A stretch of 64,000 nucleotides of DNA, taken from the NCBI RefSeq assembly GCF_000423665.1, contig NZ_KE384069.1, positions 547,588-611,587 on the forward strand, read 5' to 3'. This stretch comes from Solirubrobacter soli DSM 22325 (GTDB lineage: Bacteria > Actinomycetota > Thermoleophilia > Solirubrobacterales > Solirubrobacteraceae). The notes beneath the pieces are model-generated. The model did not search any database, was not told where the DNA came from, and worked only from the letters and a program-made list of their open reading frames with translations. Position numbers and translations under genes: made by a program. Of the stretch, positions 32,286 to 40,797 are shown in pieces; the stretch's first letter is position 1, and every line of letters starts with the position of its first letter.

Positions 32286-34754
32286 TTGGCCGGTCCGTCT
32301 GATACCGCTTCACAGCTGCAGGCACTCGCCGCGCTGCAGAATGTCACCGCCGCCATCTCCGGCGCCGCGACGCCGGAGCAGGTCGGACAAGCCGTCGCGG
32401 AGCACGGCGCCCGCGCGCTGGACGGGTCGGGCGGCGTGGTGTTCGCGCTCGAGGACGGGCTCCTGCGCGTGATCGGCCGGTGGGGCGACGCCGAACGGTT
32501 CCTGCAGGGCCGCACGTCGCTGCCTCTGGCCGCCCGCACGCCCTCGGCGACCGCCGCGCGCGAGCGCCGGACCGTTGCGGCCGCCTCGTTCGATCCGTTC
32601 CCCGACATCTCGGCGCGGCCGAGCCAGGCGGTGTGCGGCGTGCCGTTGCTGGCGGGCGACGAGGTGCTGGGCGCGCTGGGCGTCAGCCGCCCCGAACCGT
32701 TCGACGATCCCGAGCTCGAGCTGCTCGAGGCGCTCGCCGGCCAGAGCGCGCTGGCGCTCGAGCGCGCGCGGCTCTACCGCCGCCAGCAGCTGGTCAACGA
32801 CCGCCTGCACCGCCTGCAGACCGTCACCGCGGGGCTGGCGCGGGCGCTCACGCCGAGCGAGGTCGCCGCGACCGCGGCGGCACAGGGCGCGGAGGCGCTC
32901 GGGGCGAGCACGGCGTGGGTCGCGCTGATGGACGCCTCCGAGCGCTCGCTGGAGCTGGCGCACGCGGCGGGGCACGAGCCGGAGACCCGTGCGCGGTTCG
33001 CGTCGCTGCCGCTGGACGCGGCGCTCCCGCTCTCCGTGGCCGCTCGCACCGCGACCCCGATCTGGCTCGAGAGCCCGGAGGCGATCTTCGGCAGCTACCC
33101 GCGCTTCGCCGAGGTCCGCCCGCAGGCGCAGTCCGCCGCGCTGCTGCCGCTGGTCGACGACGGCGCCGTGCTCGGCGCGATCGGCCTCGTGTTCGACTTC
33201 CCCGTCGTCTTCACCGCCGACGACCGCGACTACCTGGTCGCGCTGACGCGGCTCTGCGGGCAGGCGCTCGGGCGGGCGCGGCGCTACCAGGCCGAGCACG
33301 ACCTCGCGGCGACGCTGCAGCACGCGCTGCTGCCGGAGTCGCTGCCGCGGGCGGACGGGCTCGAACTCGCCGTCCGCTACCTGCCGGCCGCCGACGGCAC
33401 CGCCGCGGGCGGGGACTTCTACGACGCGATCGAGCTGCCCGGCGGGCGGCTGGGGATCGCGGTCGGCGACGTGGTCGGCCACGGCCCGGCGGCCGCCGCC
33501 GCGATGGGCCAGCTGCGCAGCGCGCTGCGGGCGTACGCGCTCGAAGCCCGCCCGCCCGCCCGGGTGATGCAGCTGCTCTCGCGGTACGCGGACGGCGTCT
33601 CGGGCGCGCGCGGGGCGACGCTCGCCTACGCCGTGCTCGACCCCGGCGCGCACGAGGTCCGCTACTGCTGCGCCGGGCATCCACCGCCGCTGCTGGTGTC
33701 GCCGAACGGCGACACCCGGTTCCTCGAGGGCGCGCGCGGCGTGCCGCTCGATCGCGCGCTCGGCCAGGTGTACGAGGACACGACGGCGCTCGTGACCGAG
33801 GGCTCGACGCTGATCCTCTACTCCGACGGCGCCGTCGAGCGCCGCGGCGAGGCACTCGACGTCGGCATGGGCCGGCTGGCCGTCGCGGCCTCCACCGCCG
33901 CGAGGCTCACCCCCGAGGCGCTCTGCTCGGCGGTGCTGGACGCGCTGTTCGAGGAAGGCCGGCACCGGCGCGACGACGTCGCGCTGCTGGCGGCGCGGGC
34001 CTTGCCGCTGATGGTCGCCCCGCTGCACCTGTGGTTCCTGGCACGCGCGGACCAGCTCGCGGTGGTGCGGCAGGCCATGCGCACGTGGCTGGCGGGTGCC
34101 GCCGTCGACCCCGGGGATGCCGAGCTCGTCGTGCTGGCGGCGGGCGAGCTGTGCGCGAACTCGGTCGAGCACGCGTACGCTCCGGACGTGACCGACGCGG
34201 CGGTCGAGGTCGCCCTCGCGCGCGAGCCGGGCGGCGTGCTGACGCTCGTCGTGCGCGATCGCGGGCGCTGGCGGCCACCGCCCGCCGATCCGGGATTCCG
34301 CGGGCGCGGGCTGAACATCGTGCGGGCGCTGATGCACGCCGTCGACGTCGACGAGGGCGCCGACGGCACGACCGTCAGCACCCGCTACAAGCCGGGCGGC
34401 GCGCCGCCCATCACGCTGCCGGAGATCGAGCCGGCGGCCATCGAGGTGGATCGCAGCGCCGCCGTGCCGGTCGCTCGCCTGCGCGGCGAGATCGACGGCG
34501 CCAACGCCGACGCGCTCGAGCCGGCGCTGCTCGAGCTCGCTCCTGGGCCGGTGATCGTCGACCTCAGCGAGCTGGCGTTCCTGGCCAGCGCCGGGCTGCG
34601 GGTGCTGTTCGGGCTGGCCAACAAGTGCGTGCGGATCGCGGTCGTCGCGCCGGTCGAAGCGCCGTTCCGGCGCGCGCTGGACGTTGCCGAGCTGTCGAAG
34701 GTGGCGTACGTCGCCGACAGTCCTCATGAGGCGCTGGAACACTTCGCGCTCTGA
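32286..34754 (+). CDS. GAF-GAF-SpoIIE phosphatase-HATPase-STAS fusion (partner-switching regulator)
   Basis: 822 residues from a TTG. Two GAF sensor domains (about 15-160 and 180-330); a PP2C/SpoIIE phosphatase (about 345-565) with metal-site strings 'AGGDFYDA' near 375 and 'YSDGAVERRG' near 512; an RsbW-like HATPase (about 590-695) with 'GELCANSVEHAY' near 619; and a STAS domain (about 705-822) with 'LASAGLRVLFG' near 762, whose Ser would be the phosphorylation site. RsbU-, RsbW- and RsbV-like parts are thus in one chain. A TTG start is required because a preceding ATG (32273) meets a stop at once. CorA follows with no gap. Confidence 0.9.
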   Translation: MAGPSDTASQLQALAALQNVTAAISGAATPEQVGQAVAEHGARALDGSGGVVFALEDGLLRVIGRWGDAERFLQGRTSLPLAARTPSATAARERRTVAAASFDPFPDISARPSQAVCGVPLLAGDEVLGALGVSRPEPFDDPELELLEALAGQSALALERARLYRRQQLVNDRLHRLQTVTAGLARALTPSEVAATAAAQGAEALGASTAWVALMDASERSLELAHAAGHEPETRARFASLPLDAALPLSVAARTATPIWLESPEAIFGSYPRFAEVRPQAQSAALLPLVDDGAVLGAIGLVFDFPVVFTADDRDYLVALTRLCGQALGRARRYQAEHDLAATLQHALLPESLPRADGLELAVRYLPAADGTAAGGDFYDAIELPGGRLGIAVGDVVGHGPAAAAAMGQLRSALRAYALEARPPARVMQLLSRYADGVSGARGATLAYAVLDPGAHEVRYCCAGHPPPLLVSPNGDTRFLEGARGVPLDRALGQVYEDTTALVTEGSTLILYSDGAVERRGEALDVGMGRLAVAASTAARLTPEALCSAVLDALFEEGRHRRDDVALLAARALPLMVAPLHLWFLARADQLAVVRQAMRTWLAGAAVDPGDAELVVLAAGELCANSVEHAYAPDVTDAAVEVALAREPGGVLTLVVRDRGRWRPPPADPGFRGRGLNIVRALMHAVDVDEGADGTTVSTRYKPGGAPPITLPEIEPAAIEVDRSAAVPVARLRGEIDGANADALEPALLELAPGPVIVDLSELAFLASAGLRVLFGLANKCVRIAVVAPVEAPFRRALDVAELSKVAYVADSPHEALEHFAL

Positions 34755-35729
34755 ATGATCGTCGACTGCGCCCACTACCGCGACGGCTTCCGTCAGCACG
34801 AGGGCAAGATGGCCCCCGAGGACGCGGCGCTGATCTGCAAGCAGGATCCGGGGTTCGTGTGGCTGGGCATGGTCGAGCCCTCCGAGGAGGAGCTCGTGCG
34901 CGTCCAGGACATCTTCGGCCTGCATGAGCTCGCGGTCGAGGACGCGCAGAGCTTCCACCTGCGGCCGAAGGTCGAGGCCTACGAGGGCGACATCACGTTC
35001 GTCGTCCTGCGCACCGCCCGCTACGTCGACGACCGCGAGGAGGTCGAGTTCGGCGAGGTCTCGATCTTCGTCGGGCCGGGCTTCATCATCACCGTCCGCC
35101 AGGGCGTCGCCGCCGACCTGCACGTGGCGCGCCTGAAGCTCGAGGCGCGGCCGCATCTGCTCGAGGAAGGGCCGGCCGCGGTGCTGTGGGCGATCCTGGA
35201 CAAGATCGTCGACGACTACGCGCCTGTGGTCGAGGGCCTCGAGAGCGACATCGAGGAGGTCGAGCACACGGTCTTCGCCGGCACCCACGCGCCCACCCAC
35301 CGGATCTACCTGCTGCGCCGCGAGGTCTCGGACTTCTACCGCGCCGTGCACCCGCTGCTCGGGCCCGCCGCCGCGATCACCCAGGGCGGCGTCCTGGCGA
35401 TCAGCGACGGGCTGCGCCAGTACTTCCGCGACGTCGACGACCACCTGAAGCTCGTCAACGAGGAGATCCTCGCCCAGCGGGACCTGCTGAGCACGATCCT
35501 GCAGGCGAACATGGCGGTCGTCTCCGCCGAGCAGAACGAGGTCGTCCGGCGCATCTCCGCGTGGGCGGCGATCATCACCGTCCCGACGTTCATCGCCTCC
35601 TTCTACGGCATGAACTTCGAGCACATGCCGGAGCTGAAGTGGGTCGGTTCCTACCCGGCGGCGGTGCTGCTGATGATCGTCGCGGGCGTGGTGCTGTGGC
35701 GAGGGTTCAAACGCGCTTCGTGGCTCTGA
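34755..35729 (+). CDS. corA: CorA-family magnesium/cobalt transporter
   Basis: 324 residues. Large cytoplasmic N-terminal funnel rich in acidic residues, then two membrane helices at the C terminus; the first ends in the selectivity motif YGMNF and the loop contains 'HMPELKW'. Pentameric channel for Mg2+ (Co2+, Ni2+). ATG directly follows the stop of the regulator gene, so they are co-transcribed. The link between a partner-switching regulator and CorA is probably accidental operon sharing (inference). Confidence 0.95.
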   Translation: MIVDCAHYRDGFRQHEGKMAPEDAALICKQDPGFVWLGMVEPSEEELVRVQDIFGLHELAVEDAQSFHLRPKVEAYEGDITFVVLRTARYVDDREEVEFGEVSIFVGPGFIITVRQGVAADLHVARLKLEARPHLLEEGPAAVLWAILDKIVDDYAPVVEGLESDIEEVEHTVFAGTHAPTHRIYLLRREVSDFYRAVHPLLGPAAAITQGGVLAISDGLRQYFRDVDDHLKLVNEEILAQRDLLSTILQANMAVVSAEQNEVVRRISAWAAIITVPTFIASFYGMNFEHMPELKWVGSYPAAVLLMIVAGVVLWRGFKRASWL

Positions 35730-35781
35730 GCGTGCGCGGGGCGGTGATCGACCCCGCTCCGAACGCCCTACGGTGAGGGTG

Positions 35782-37197
35782 ATGAGCAGCAACGGGAAGA
35801 TCCGGGGTGGAGACATCCGCGCCGCGGGCATCGAGGACGGGCCGGTGATGGGTGTGGCGCTGCGCTGCATGCCTCGCGCCGTCAAGCAGCTCGGCCGCGA
35901 CGAGGCGCTCGCCCGGTTGGCCGACGTGGCCGCCGCTCCGGCGGAGCACATGTCGGACCCGCACTTCGCGCAGGTCGCGGAGCGGCTCATCGAGGCGGCG
36001 GCCGAGGCCGAGAAGCGGTTCGTCGAGCGTGACGCCCCGGCGCCGATGGTCAGCTACTGCGGCGACGTCGACCCGGGCGCGCTCGAGCAGATGCGCAACT
36101 CGCTGCGGCTCCCGAGCGCCCTGCGCGGCGCGCTGATGCCGGACGCGCACCGCGGCTACGGGCTGCCGATCGGCGGCGTGCTGGAGACCGAGGGGACCGT
36201 GATCCCGTACGCCGTCGGCGTCGACATCGCCTGCCGCATGAAGCTCTCGATCGTCGACATCGACCCCTCGGCGCTCGACGACGGACGCCACCTCGAGGAC
36301 GCGCTGCTCAAGGAGACCGCGTTCGGGACGGGCGGCTCGCTCAAGCGCCGCGCCGACCATGAAGCGATCCACGACGAGCGCTGGCGGTTGACGCCGTTGG
36401 TGCAGCGCGTCCGCGACCGCGCGTGGAAGCAGCTGGGGTCGAGCGGGAGCGGCAACCACTTCGTCGAGTGGGGCCTGCTCACCTTGCCGTCGCCTGACCT
36501 GGGGCTGCCGGCCGGGCGCTACGTGGCGCTGCTGTCGCACTCGGGCAGCCGCGGCGCGGGCGCGCAGATCGCCGGCCACTACTCCAAGCTTGCGCGCGAG
36601 CTGCGCCCGGAGCTGCCCAAGGAGCTCTCGTACCTGTCGTGGCTCGACCTCGACCACGACTCGGGCCGCGAGTACCTCGCGCTGATGCAGCTGATGGGGG
36701 AGTACGCCTCGGCCAACCACGCGGTCATCCACGAGCGCGTGACAGGCAGCCTGAAGGCCGAGGTCCTCGCCGGCGTCGAGAACCACCACAACTACTTCTG
36801 GCAGTACGAGCGCGACGGCCGCACCGTCGGCGTGCACCGCAAGGGCGCGACGCCGGCGGCCGCGGGCGAGCTCGGCGTGATCCCGGGCTCGATGGCCGCG
36901 CCCGGCTTCGTCGTGCGCGGCAAGGGCGCGCCAGACAGCATCGAGTCCGCCGCCCACGGCGCCGGCCGCCGCATGAGCCGCACCGCGGCCACGCAGCAGT
37001 TCAACTGGAAGATGATCACGCCCGTTCTGAAGGAGCGCGGCGTCAAGCTGCTCTCGGCGGGGATCGACGAGAACCCGTTCGCCTACAAGGACATCGAGGA
37101 GGTCATGGCCCAGCAGACCGACCTCGTCGACGTCATCGCCCGCTTCGATCCGCGCATCGTCCGCATGGCCGACGCGGGCGAGCGTCCCGAGGACTGA
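35782..37197 (+). CDS. rtcB: RtcB-type RNA-splicing ligase
   Basis: 471 residues. Mn-site and GTP-site strings: 'PDAHRGYGLPIGGV', 'GVDIACRMKLSI' (metal Cys), 'GSSGSGNHFVEW', 'LLSHSGSRGAG' and 'AAHGAGRRMSR', in which the His becomes guanylylated. It joins 2',3'-cyclic-phosphate (via 3'-phosphate) ends to 5'-OH RNA ends. ATG 35782 was chosen over GTG 35773 because GGTGAGG lies at a good distance before it. No RtcA or archease gene is beside it. Confidence 0.95.
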   Translation: MSSNGKIRGGDIRAAGIEDGPVMGVALRCMPRAVKQLGRDEALARLADVAAAPAEHMSDPHFAQVAERLIEAAAEAEKRFVERDAPAPMVSYCGDVDPGALEQMRNSLRLPSALRGALMPDAHRGYGLPIGGVLETEGTVIPYAVGVDIACRMKLSIVDIDPSALDDGRHLEDALLKETAFGTGGSLKRRADHEAIHDERWRLTPLVQRVRDRAWKQLGSSGSGNHFVEWGLLTLPSPDLGLPAGRYVALLSHSGSRGAGAQIAGHYSKLARELRPELPKELSYLSWLDLDHDSGREYLALMQLMGEYASANHAVIHERVTGSLKAEVLAGVENHHNYFWQYERDGRTVGVHRKGATPAAAGELGVIPGSMAAPGFVVRGKGAPDSIESAAHGAGRRMSRTAATQQFNWKMITPVLKERGVKLLSAGIDENPFAYKDIEEVMAQQTDLVDVIARFDPRIVRMADAGERPED

Positions 37198-37256
37198 CCC
37201 TTCGCCTGCCCGCCCGGCCCTTGCCCAGCCAGTGCGGAACGGCGTAGTGTCCCGCC

Positions 37257-37943
37257 ATGCCCGGACCACTTGGACGCCGCCCACCAACCGACTGGACGCA
37301 CGTCGACAAGTACCCGCTGATGGCGAGCATGGTGCCCGCCAAGCCCACGCCGGTCGTGATCGGCGTGAACTGGTACGTCGAGTTCGACGCGCCGGTGAAG
37401 GACGATCAAGGCCACTACTGGATCGCCCGAGACGGCAAGCTCTCGACGGTCCGCGGCGGGCACTGCGTGTGCCTGAAGCCGAAGGGGACCAACGACCCCG
37501 ACGCCTGGTGGGACTTCTACAACCAAGGCGAAGAGGGGGCTTGCGTCGGGTTCGGGATCAGCCGCCTGACGTCACAGCTCAACCGCAAGACCTATGACGG
37601 CTTCTGGCTCTACCACGAGGCCAAGAAGATCGACGAGTGGCCCGGGGAGGACTACGACGGCACCTCGGTGCGCGCCGGGCTGGACGTGCTGCGCAAGCGC
37701 GGCCACTGCGTCGTCGACGGCGGCAAGACCAGCCCGGAGGCGGTCGGCGAAGGCATCAAGGCCAACCGCTGGGCGCGCTCGATCGACGACGTGCTGACCA
37801 CGCTCGGCTACGGCGGCCTCGACTACGTCGACGTGCTCAACTCGTGGGGCCGCGGGTTCCCGCACCTCACCCGCATGCCCGCGACCGTCCTCGAGCGGTT
37901 GTGGAAGGAGGACGGCGAGGTGGGGTTGGTCACGGACCGCTGA
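37257..37943 (+). CDS. Papain-like (C1-type) peptidase with rearranged residue order
   Basis: 228 residues, no signal peptide. 'YNQGEEGACVGFGISR' matches the papain block with oxyanion Gln90 and nucleophile Cys96, and 'VLNSWGRG' near the end gives Asn195. The 'GGH' block that normally lies shortly before NSWG is absent there; instead 'RGGHCVCLKP' with His69 lies 27 residues before the Cys. The order is therefore His-Cys-Asn rather than Cys-His-Asn. Proteins of this build also occur in actinobacteriophages (from memory, not checked here). Monocistronic; it overlaps the end of the PLP decarboxylase gene by 14 bases. Confidence 0.75.
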   Translation: MPGPLGRRPPTDWTHVDKYPLMASMVPAKPTPVVIGVNWYVEFDAPVKDDQGHYWIARDGKLSTVRGGHCVCLKPKGTNDPDAWWDFYNQGEEGACVGFGISRLTSQLNRKTYDGFWLYHEAKKIDEWPGEDYDGTSVRAGLDVLRKRGHCVVDGGKTSPEAVGEGIKANRWARSIDDVLTTLGYGGLDYVDVLNSWGRGFPHLTRMPATVLERLWKEDGEVGLVTDR

Positions 37944-39402
37944 GTACGCAGATCGTCTTGAAGTCCGGGTCGCTCGCCCCGTGCAGGCGGGCGCCCACGG
38001 CCTTCAAGGAGCGCAGGTACTCGATCACCTCGTCGGTGATCCGCTCGCCCGGCAGCAGCACGGGGATGCCGGGCGGGTAGCCGGCGATCGCCTCCGCGCT
38101 CACGCGGCCGACGGCGTCGTCGACGGCGACGACGTCCGACTCGCCCAGGAACGCGTCGCGCGGCGGCATCACGACCTCGTTCTCGAACGTGCCGGTGGCG
38201 AGCGTGACCTCCTCGGTGATGCCCGGCCGCTCCATGCGGGAGGCGATCGACGTCAGGTCGTGGACGAAGCGCTCGAGCTCGCGCGGCATCTCGTCGATGC
38301 CGAGGACGAGCACGATCGTGGCCTGCGTGGCGAGCTCGACCTGGGTGTCGAAGTTCGAGCGCAGCGCGGCGGCCATCTCGTAGCCCGTCGCGCCGGTGCC
38401 GCGCACGTCGATCACGAGCCGGAGGGGATCTCGTGCGGCGACGCCCGGCCGGCCGATCTCCTCGTCGCCGACGACGCGGCAACCGGGGATCTGGTCGATC
38501 GCCTCGGCGGTCCGGCGGGACGCGGCGATGGTGCCGCTCAAGAGCGCCTCCCCGTGGAGGACCAGCTGGCGGCGCGCGCCGTCGAGCGACAGCATCAGCA
38601 GCGAGGACGGCGAGGTCGAGCGCATCAGCCGCAGCGTGCGTGCGATCGCGTCGGGGTTGATCCGTCCGCTGTCGCCGACGTGCAGCAGCGCCGACTGCGT
38701 CAGCGAGCCCGCGATCTTGTGCACCGAGGTGAGCATCGCGTCCGCGCCGACGCTGAGCGCGTTGGGCGGGAGCTCGGAGTGGAAGCCGAAGTGCGGGCCC
38801 CAGGACTGGTCGACGACGAGCGGCACGCCGAACGAGTGCGCCACGTCCGCGCAGCCGGCGACGTCGGCGGCCATGCCGTAGTACGTCGGGGAGACGATGA
38901 ACGCGGCCCGCGCTCCCGGCGTCGCCTCCAGCGCCGCGCGCAGCGAGTCGGGGGTGACCCCGTGGGCCATGCCGAGCTCGGGCTCGTACTCGGGCGCGAC
39001 CCACGTCGGGAGGCCGCCGCTCAGCACGAGGCCGTCGATCACCGACGCGTGCGCGTTGCGCTGCGCGACGACGGGCGCGCCCAGCGGCGCCAGCGCCAGG
39101 CAGAGCGCGTGGTTGCCCTGCGTGGCGCCGTTGGTCAGGAACCACGACCGGGCGGCGCCGTAGGCCTCGGCCGCCAGCTGCTCCGCCCGCTCGTACGGCG
39201 TCGGCGACTCGCCCAGGTCGACGCCGTGGATGTCCTGCGGGATGTCGAGCTTGAGCGTCTGCCAGCCGATCGCTGTGCGCACACCGAGGTCGGCGCCGTT
39301 GCCCGCCTTGTGGCCGGGCACGTGGAAGCGGGTGGAGCCGCGGAACCCGTACGCGACGACGGCGTTCAGATACGGCGCCTGCGGCTGGTCGGGGGAGGCC
39401 AT
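37930..39402 (-). CDS. PLP-dependent Orn/Lys/Arg decarboxylase, group III-like short form
   Basis: 490 residues, the length of the arginine/lysine/ornithine decarboxylases of Gram-positive bacteria that lack the N-terminal wing. Strings include 'RFHVPGHKAGNG' at the start, 'FLTNGATQGNHA', 'VVDQSWGPHFGFH' and 'TSVHKIAGSLTQ' with Lys229 as the PLP lysine. The C-terminal domain ends 'YPPGIPVLLPGERI'. It would make a polyamine precursor. ATG 39402 is used; 39414 is possible. The divergent DLH gene starts at 39430. Confidence 0.92.
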   Translation of the reverse strand: MASPDQPQAPYLNAVVAYGFRGSTRFHVPGHKAGNGADLGVRTAIGWQTLKLDIPQDIHGVDLGESPTPYERAEQLAAEAYGAARSWFLTNGATQGNHALCLALAPLGAPVVAQRNAHASVIDGLVLSGGLPTWVAPEYEPELGMAHGVTPDSLRAALEATPGARAAFIVSPTYYGMAADVAGCADVAHSFGVPLVVDQSWGPHFGFHSELPPNALSVGADAMLTSVHKIAGSLTQSALLHVGDSGRINPDAIARTLRLMRSTSPSSLLMLSLDGARRQLVLHGEALLSGTIAASRRTAEAIDQIPGCRVVGDEEIGRPGVAARDPLRLVIDVRGTGATGYEMAAALRSNFDTQVELATQATIVLVLGIDEMPRELERFVHDLTSIASRMERPGITEEVTLATGTFENEVVMPPRDAFLGESDVVAVDDAVGRVSAEAIAGYPPGIPVLLPGERITDEVIEYLRSLKAVGARLHGASDPDFKTICVLSGP

Positions 39403-39429
39403 GTCGCGGAGCATGGCAGGATTCCCGCC

Positions 39430-40149
39430 GTGGTCCTCACACGCGAATACGTCGACGTGCCGGTGGGCGAGCGGGCGATGCGCACCTTCGTGGCCAAGCC
39501 CACGGCGCCCGGGTCCTATCCCGGCATCGTCTTCTACACCGACATCTTCCAGCTGACCGAGTCCAGCCTGCGCTGGGCGGTCCGGCTGGCCGGCTACGGC
39601 TTCCTGGTCGCGGTCCCGGAGATCTACCACCGCGTCGAGCCCGCGGGAACGGTGCTGGGATTCGACGACCCGGGCAAGGCGCGCGGGCAGGCGGACGCGG
39701 AGGCGATCACGACCGCCGAGTTCGACGAGGACATCGCCGCGGCGCTGGACTGGCTGGCGTCCGTGTGCCCCAGCGTCGGCGCCGCCGGCCACTGCACGGG
39801 CGGGCATCTCGGGTTCCGTGCCGCGTTCGACCCCCGCGTCCGTGGCAGCGCGCTGTGGTACCCGACGGGCCTGCACGACGGCAAGCTCGGCAAGGACAAG
39901 ACCGACTCGCTGGAGCGCGTCGCGGACATCTCCGGCGAGCTGCTGTTGATCTTCGGTTCGCGCGATCCGCACACGCCGTCCGCGGCGCGCGAGACCGTGC
40001 GAGCCGCGCTCGACGGCGGGCCGGCGTTCCGCTGGCTCGAGTTCGACGCCGAGCACGCGTTCGGGCGCGACATCGGTCCGCGGTTCGACCCCGAGGCCAC
40101 CGACCTGGCGTTCGCCGAGACGGTCGCGTTCTTGAGGAGGACGCTGTGA
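39430..40149 (+). CDS. Dienelactone hydrolase-family protein
   Basis: 239 residues. 'AAGHCTGGHLGFRA' carries the nucleophile Cys122 in the GxCxGG elbow; the acid is in 'IFGSRDPHTP' and the His in 'FDAEHAFGRD'. DLH enzymes open enol-lactones in aromatic catabolism, but many family members act on other esters. The GTG start is the only one before the first strand. The GST gene overlaps by GTGA. Confidence 0.9.
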   Translation: MVLTREYVDVPVGERAMRTFVAKPTAPGSYPGIVFYTDIFQLTESSLRWAVRLAGYGFLVAVPEIYHRVEPAGTVLGFDDPGKARGQADAEAITTAEFDEDIAAALDWLASVCPSVGAAGHCTGGHLGFRAAFDPRVRGSALWYPTGLHDGKLGKDKTDSLERVADISGELLLIFGSRDPHTPSAARETVRAALDGGPAFRWLEFDAEHAFGRDIGPRFDPEATDLAFAETVAFLRRTL

Positions 40150-40757
40150 TCCTCTACGACCACCCGGTCTCCGCGAACTGCCTGAAGGTCCGCATCCTGC
40201 TCGCCCACCTGGGGCTGTCGTATGAGCGCGTCACGGTCGATCTGTTCGCCGGCGAGACCCGCCGTCCCGAGCACCTCGCGCGCAACCCCGACGGACGCGT
40301 CCCGGTGCTCGAGCTCGACTCGGGCGAGCTGCTGCCGGAGTCGGCGGCGATCCTGCTCTATCTGGCCGAGGGGACGCCGTACCTGCCGGACGACCGGCTG
40401 GCGCGCTTCCGCGTGCACCAGTGGCTGTTCTTCGAGCAGAACCAGATCGAGCCGGGGATCGCGGTCGCGCGCTTCATGGCCGCGGTCGGGCGGGTGAAGA
40501 AGCACCCGGAGGTCTTCGGCGAGCGGCTGCGCCAGGGGCGGCGCGGCATGGAGACGCTCGAGCGCGGGCTCGTCGCCGACTTCATCGCGGGGGATTACAG
40601 CGTCGCCGACATGGCGTTGTATGGCTACGTGCACTGCGCCGACGAGGCGGGCGCGGACCTGAGCGAGTATCCGCGGATCAACGCCTGGATCGAGCGTGTC
40701 GAAGCGCAGCCGGGCTTCGTCAATGACCTTCAGCCGATCACGTGGACGGATAGCTGA
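40146..40757 (+). CDS. Glutathione S-transferase-family protein
   Basis: 203 residues. The thioredoxin-like half begins 'ILYDHPVSANCLKVRILLAHL' and has 'GRVPVLELDSGELLPESAAIL' with the cis-Pro and the Glu-Ser glutathione contacts; the all-helical half ends 'YPRINAWIERVEAQPGF'. Actinobacteria of this group generally use mycothiol rather than glutathione, so the thiol used is uncertain. Coupled to DLH by GTGA. Confidence 0.9.
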   Translation: MILYDHPVSANCLKVRILLAHLGLSYERVTVDLFAGETRRPEHLARNPDGRVPVLELDSGELLPESAAILLYLAEGTPYLPDDRLARFRVHQWLFFEQNQIEPGIAVARFMAAVGRVKKHPEVFGERLRQGRRGMETLERGLVADFIAGDYSVADMALYGYVHCADEAGADLSEYPRINAWIERVEAQPGFVNDLQPITWTDS

Positions 40758-40797
40758 TCGCGGCACCGGGGCGCAGCGTCGATAGTTCGTGGCTCGA

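Noticed and set aside
32310..35990. A 1226-codon open frame on the minus strand across the regulator and CorA genes
   Set aside because: It is antisense to three well-supported genes (regulator, CorA, RtcB start), is Arg/Asp/Val-rich low-complexity, and has no domain. Long antisense frames are expected at this GC content.
37257..37943. Prophage remnant suggested by the phage-like C1 protein
   Set aside because: No integrase, capsid, terminase or lysis gene and no att-like repeat is nearby; flanking genes are ordinary chromosomal genes.
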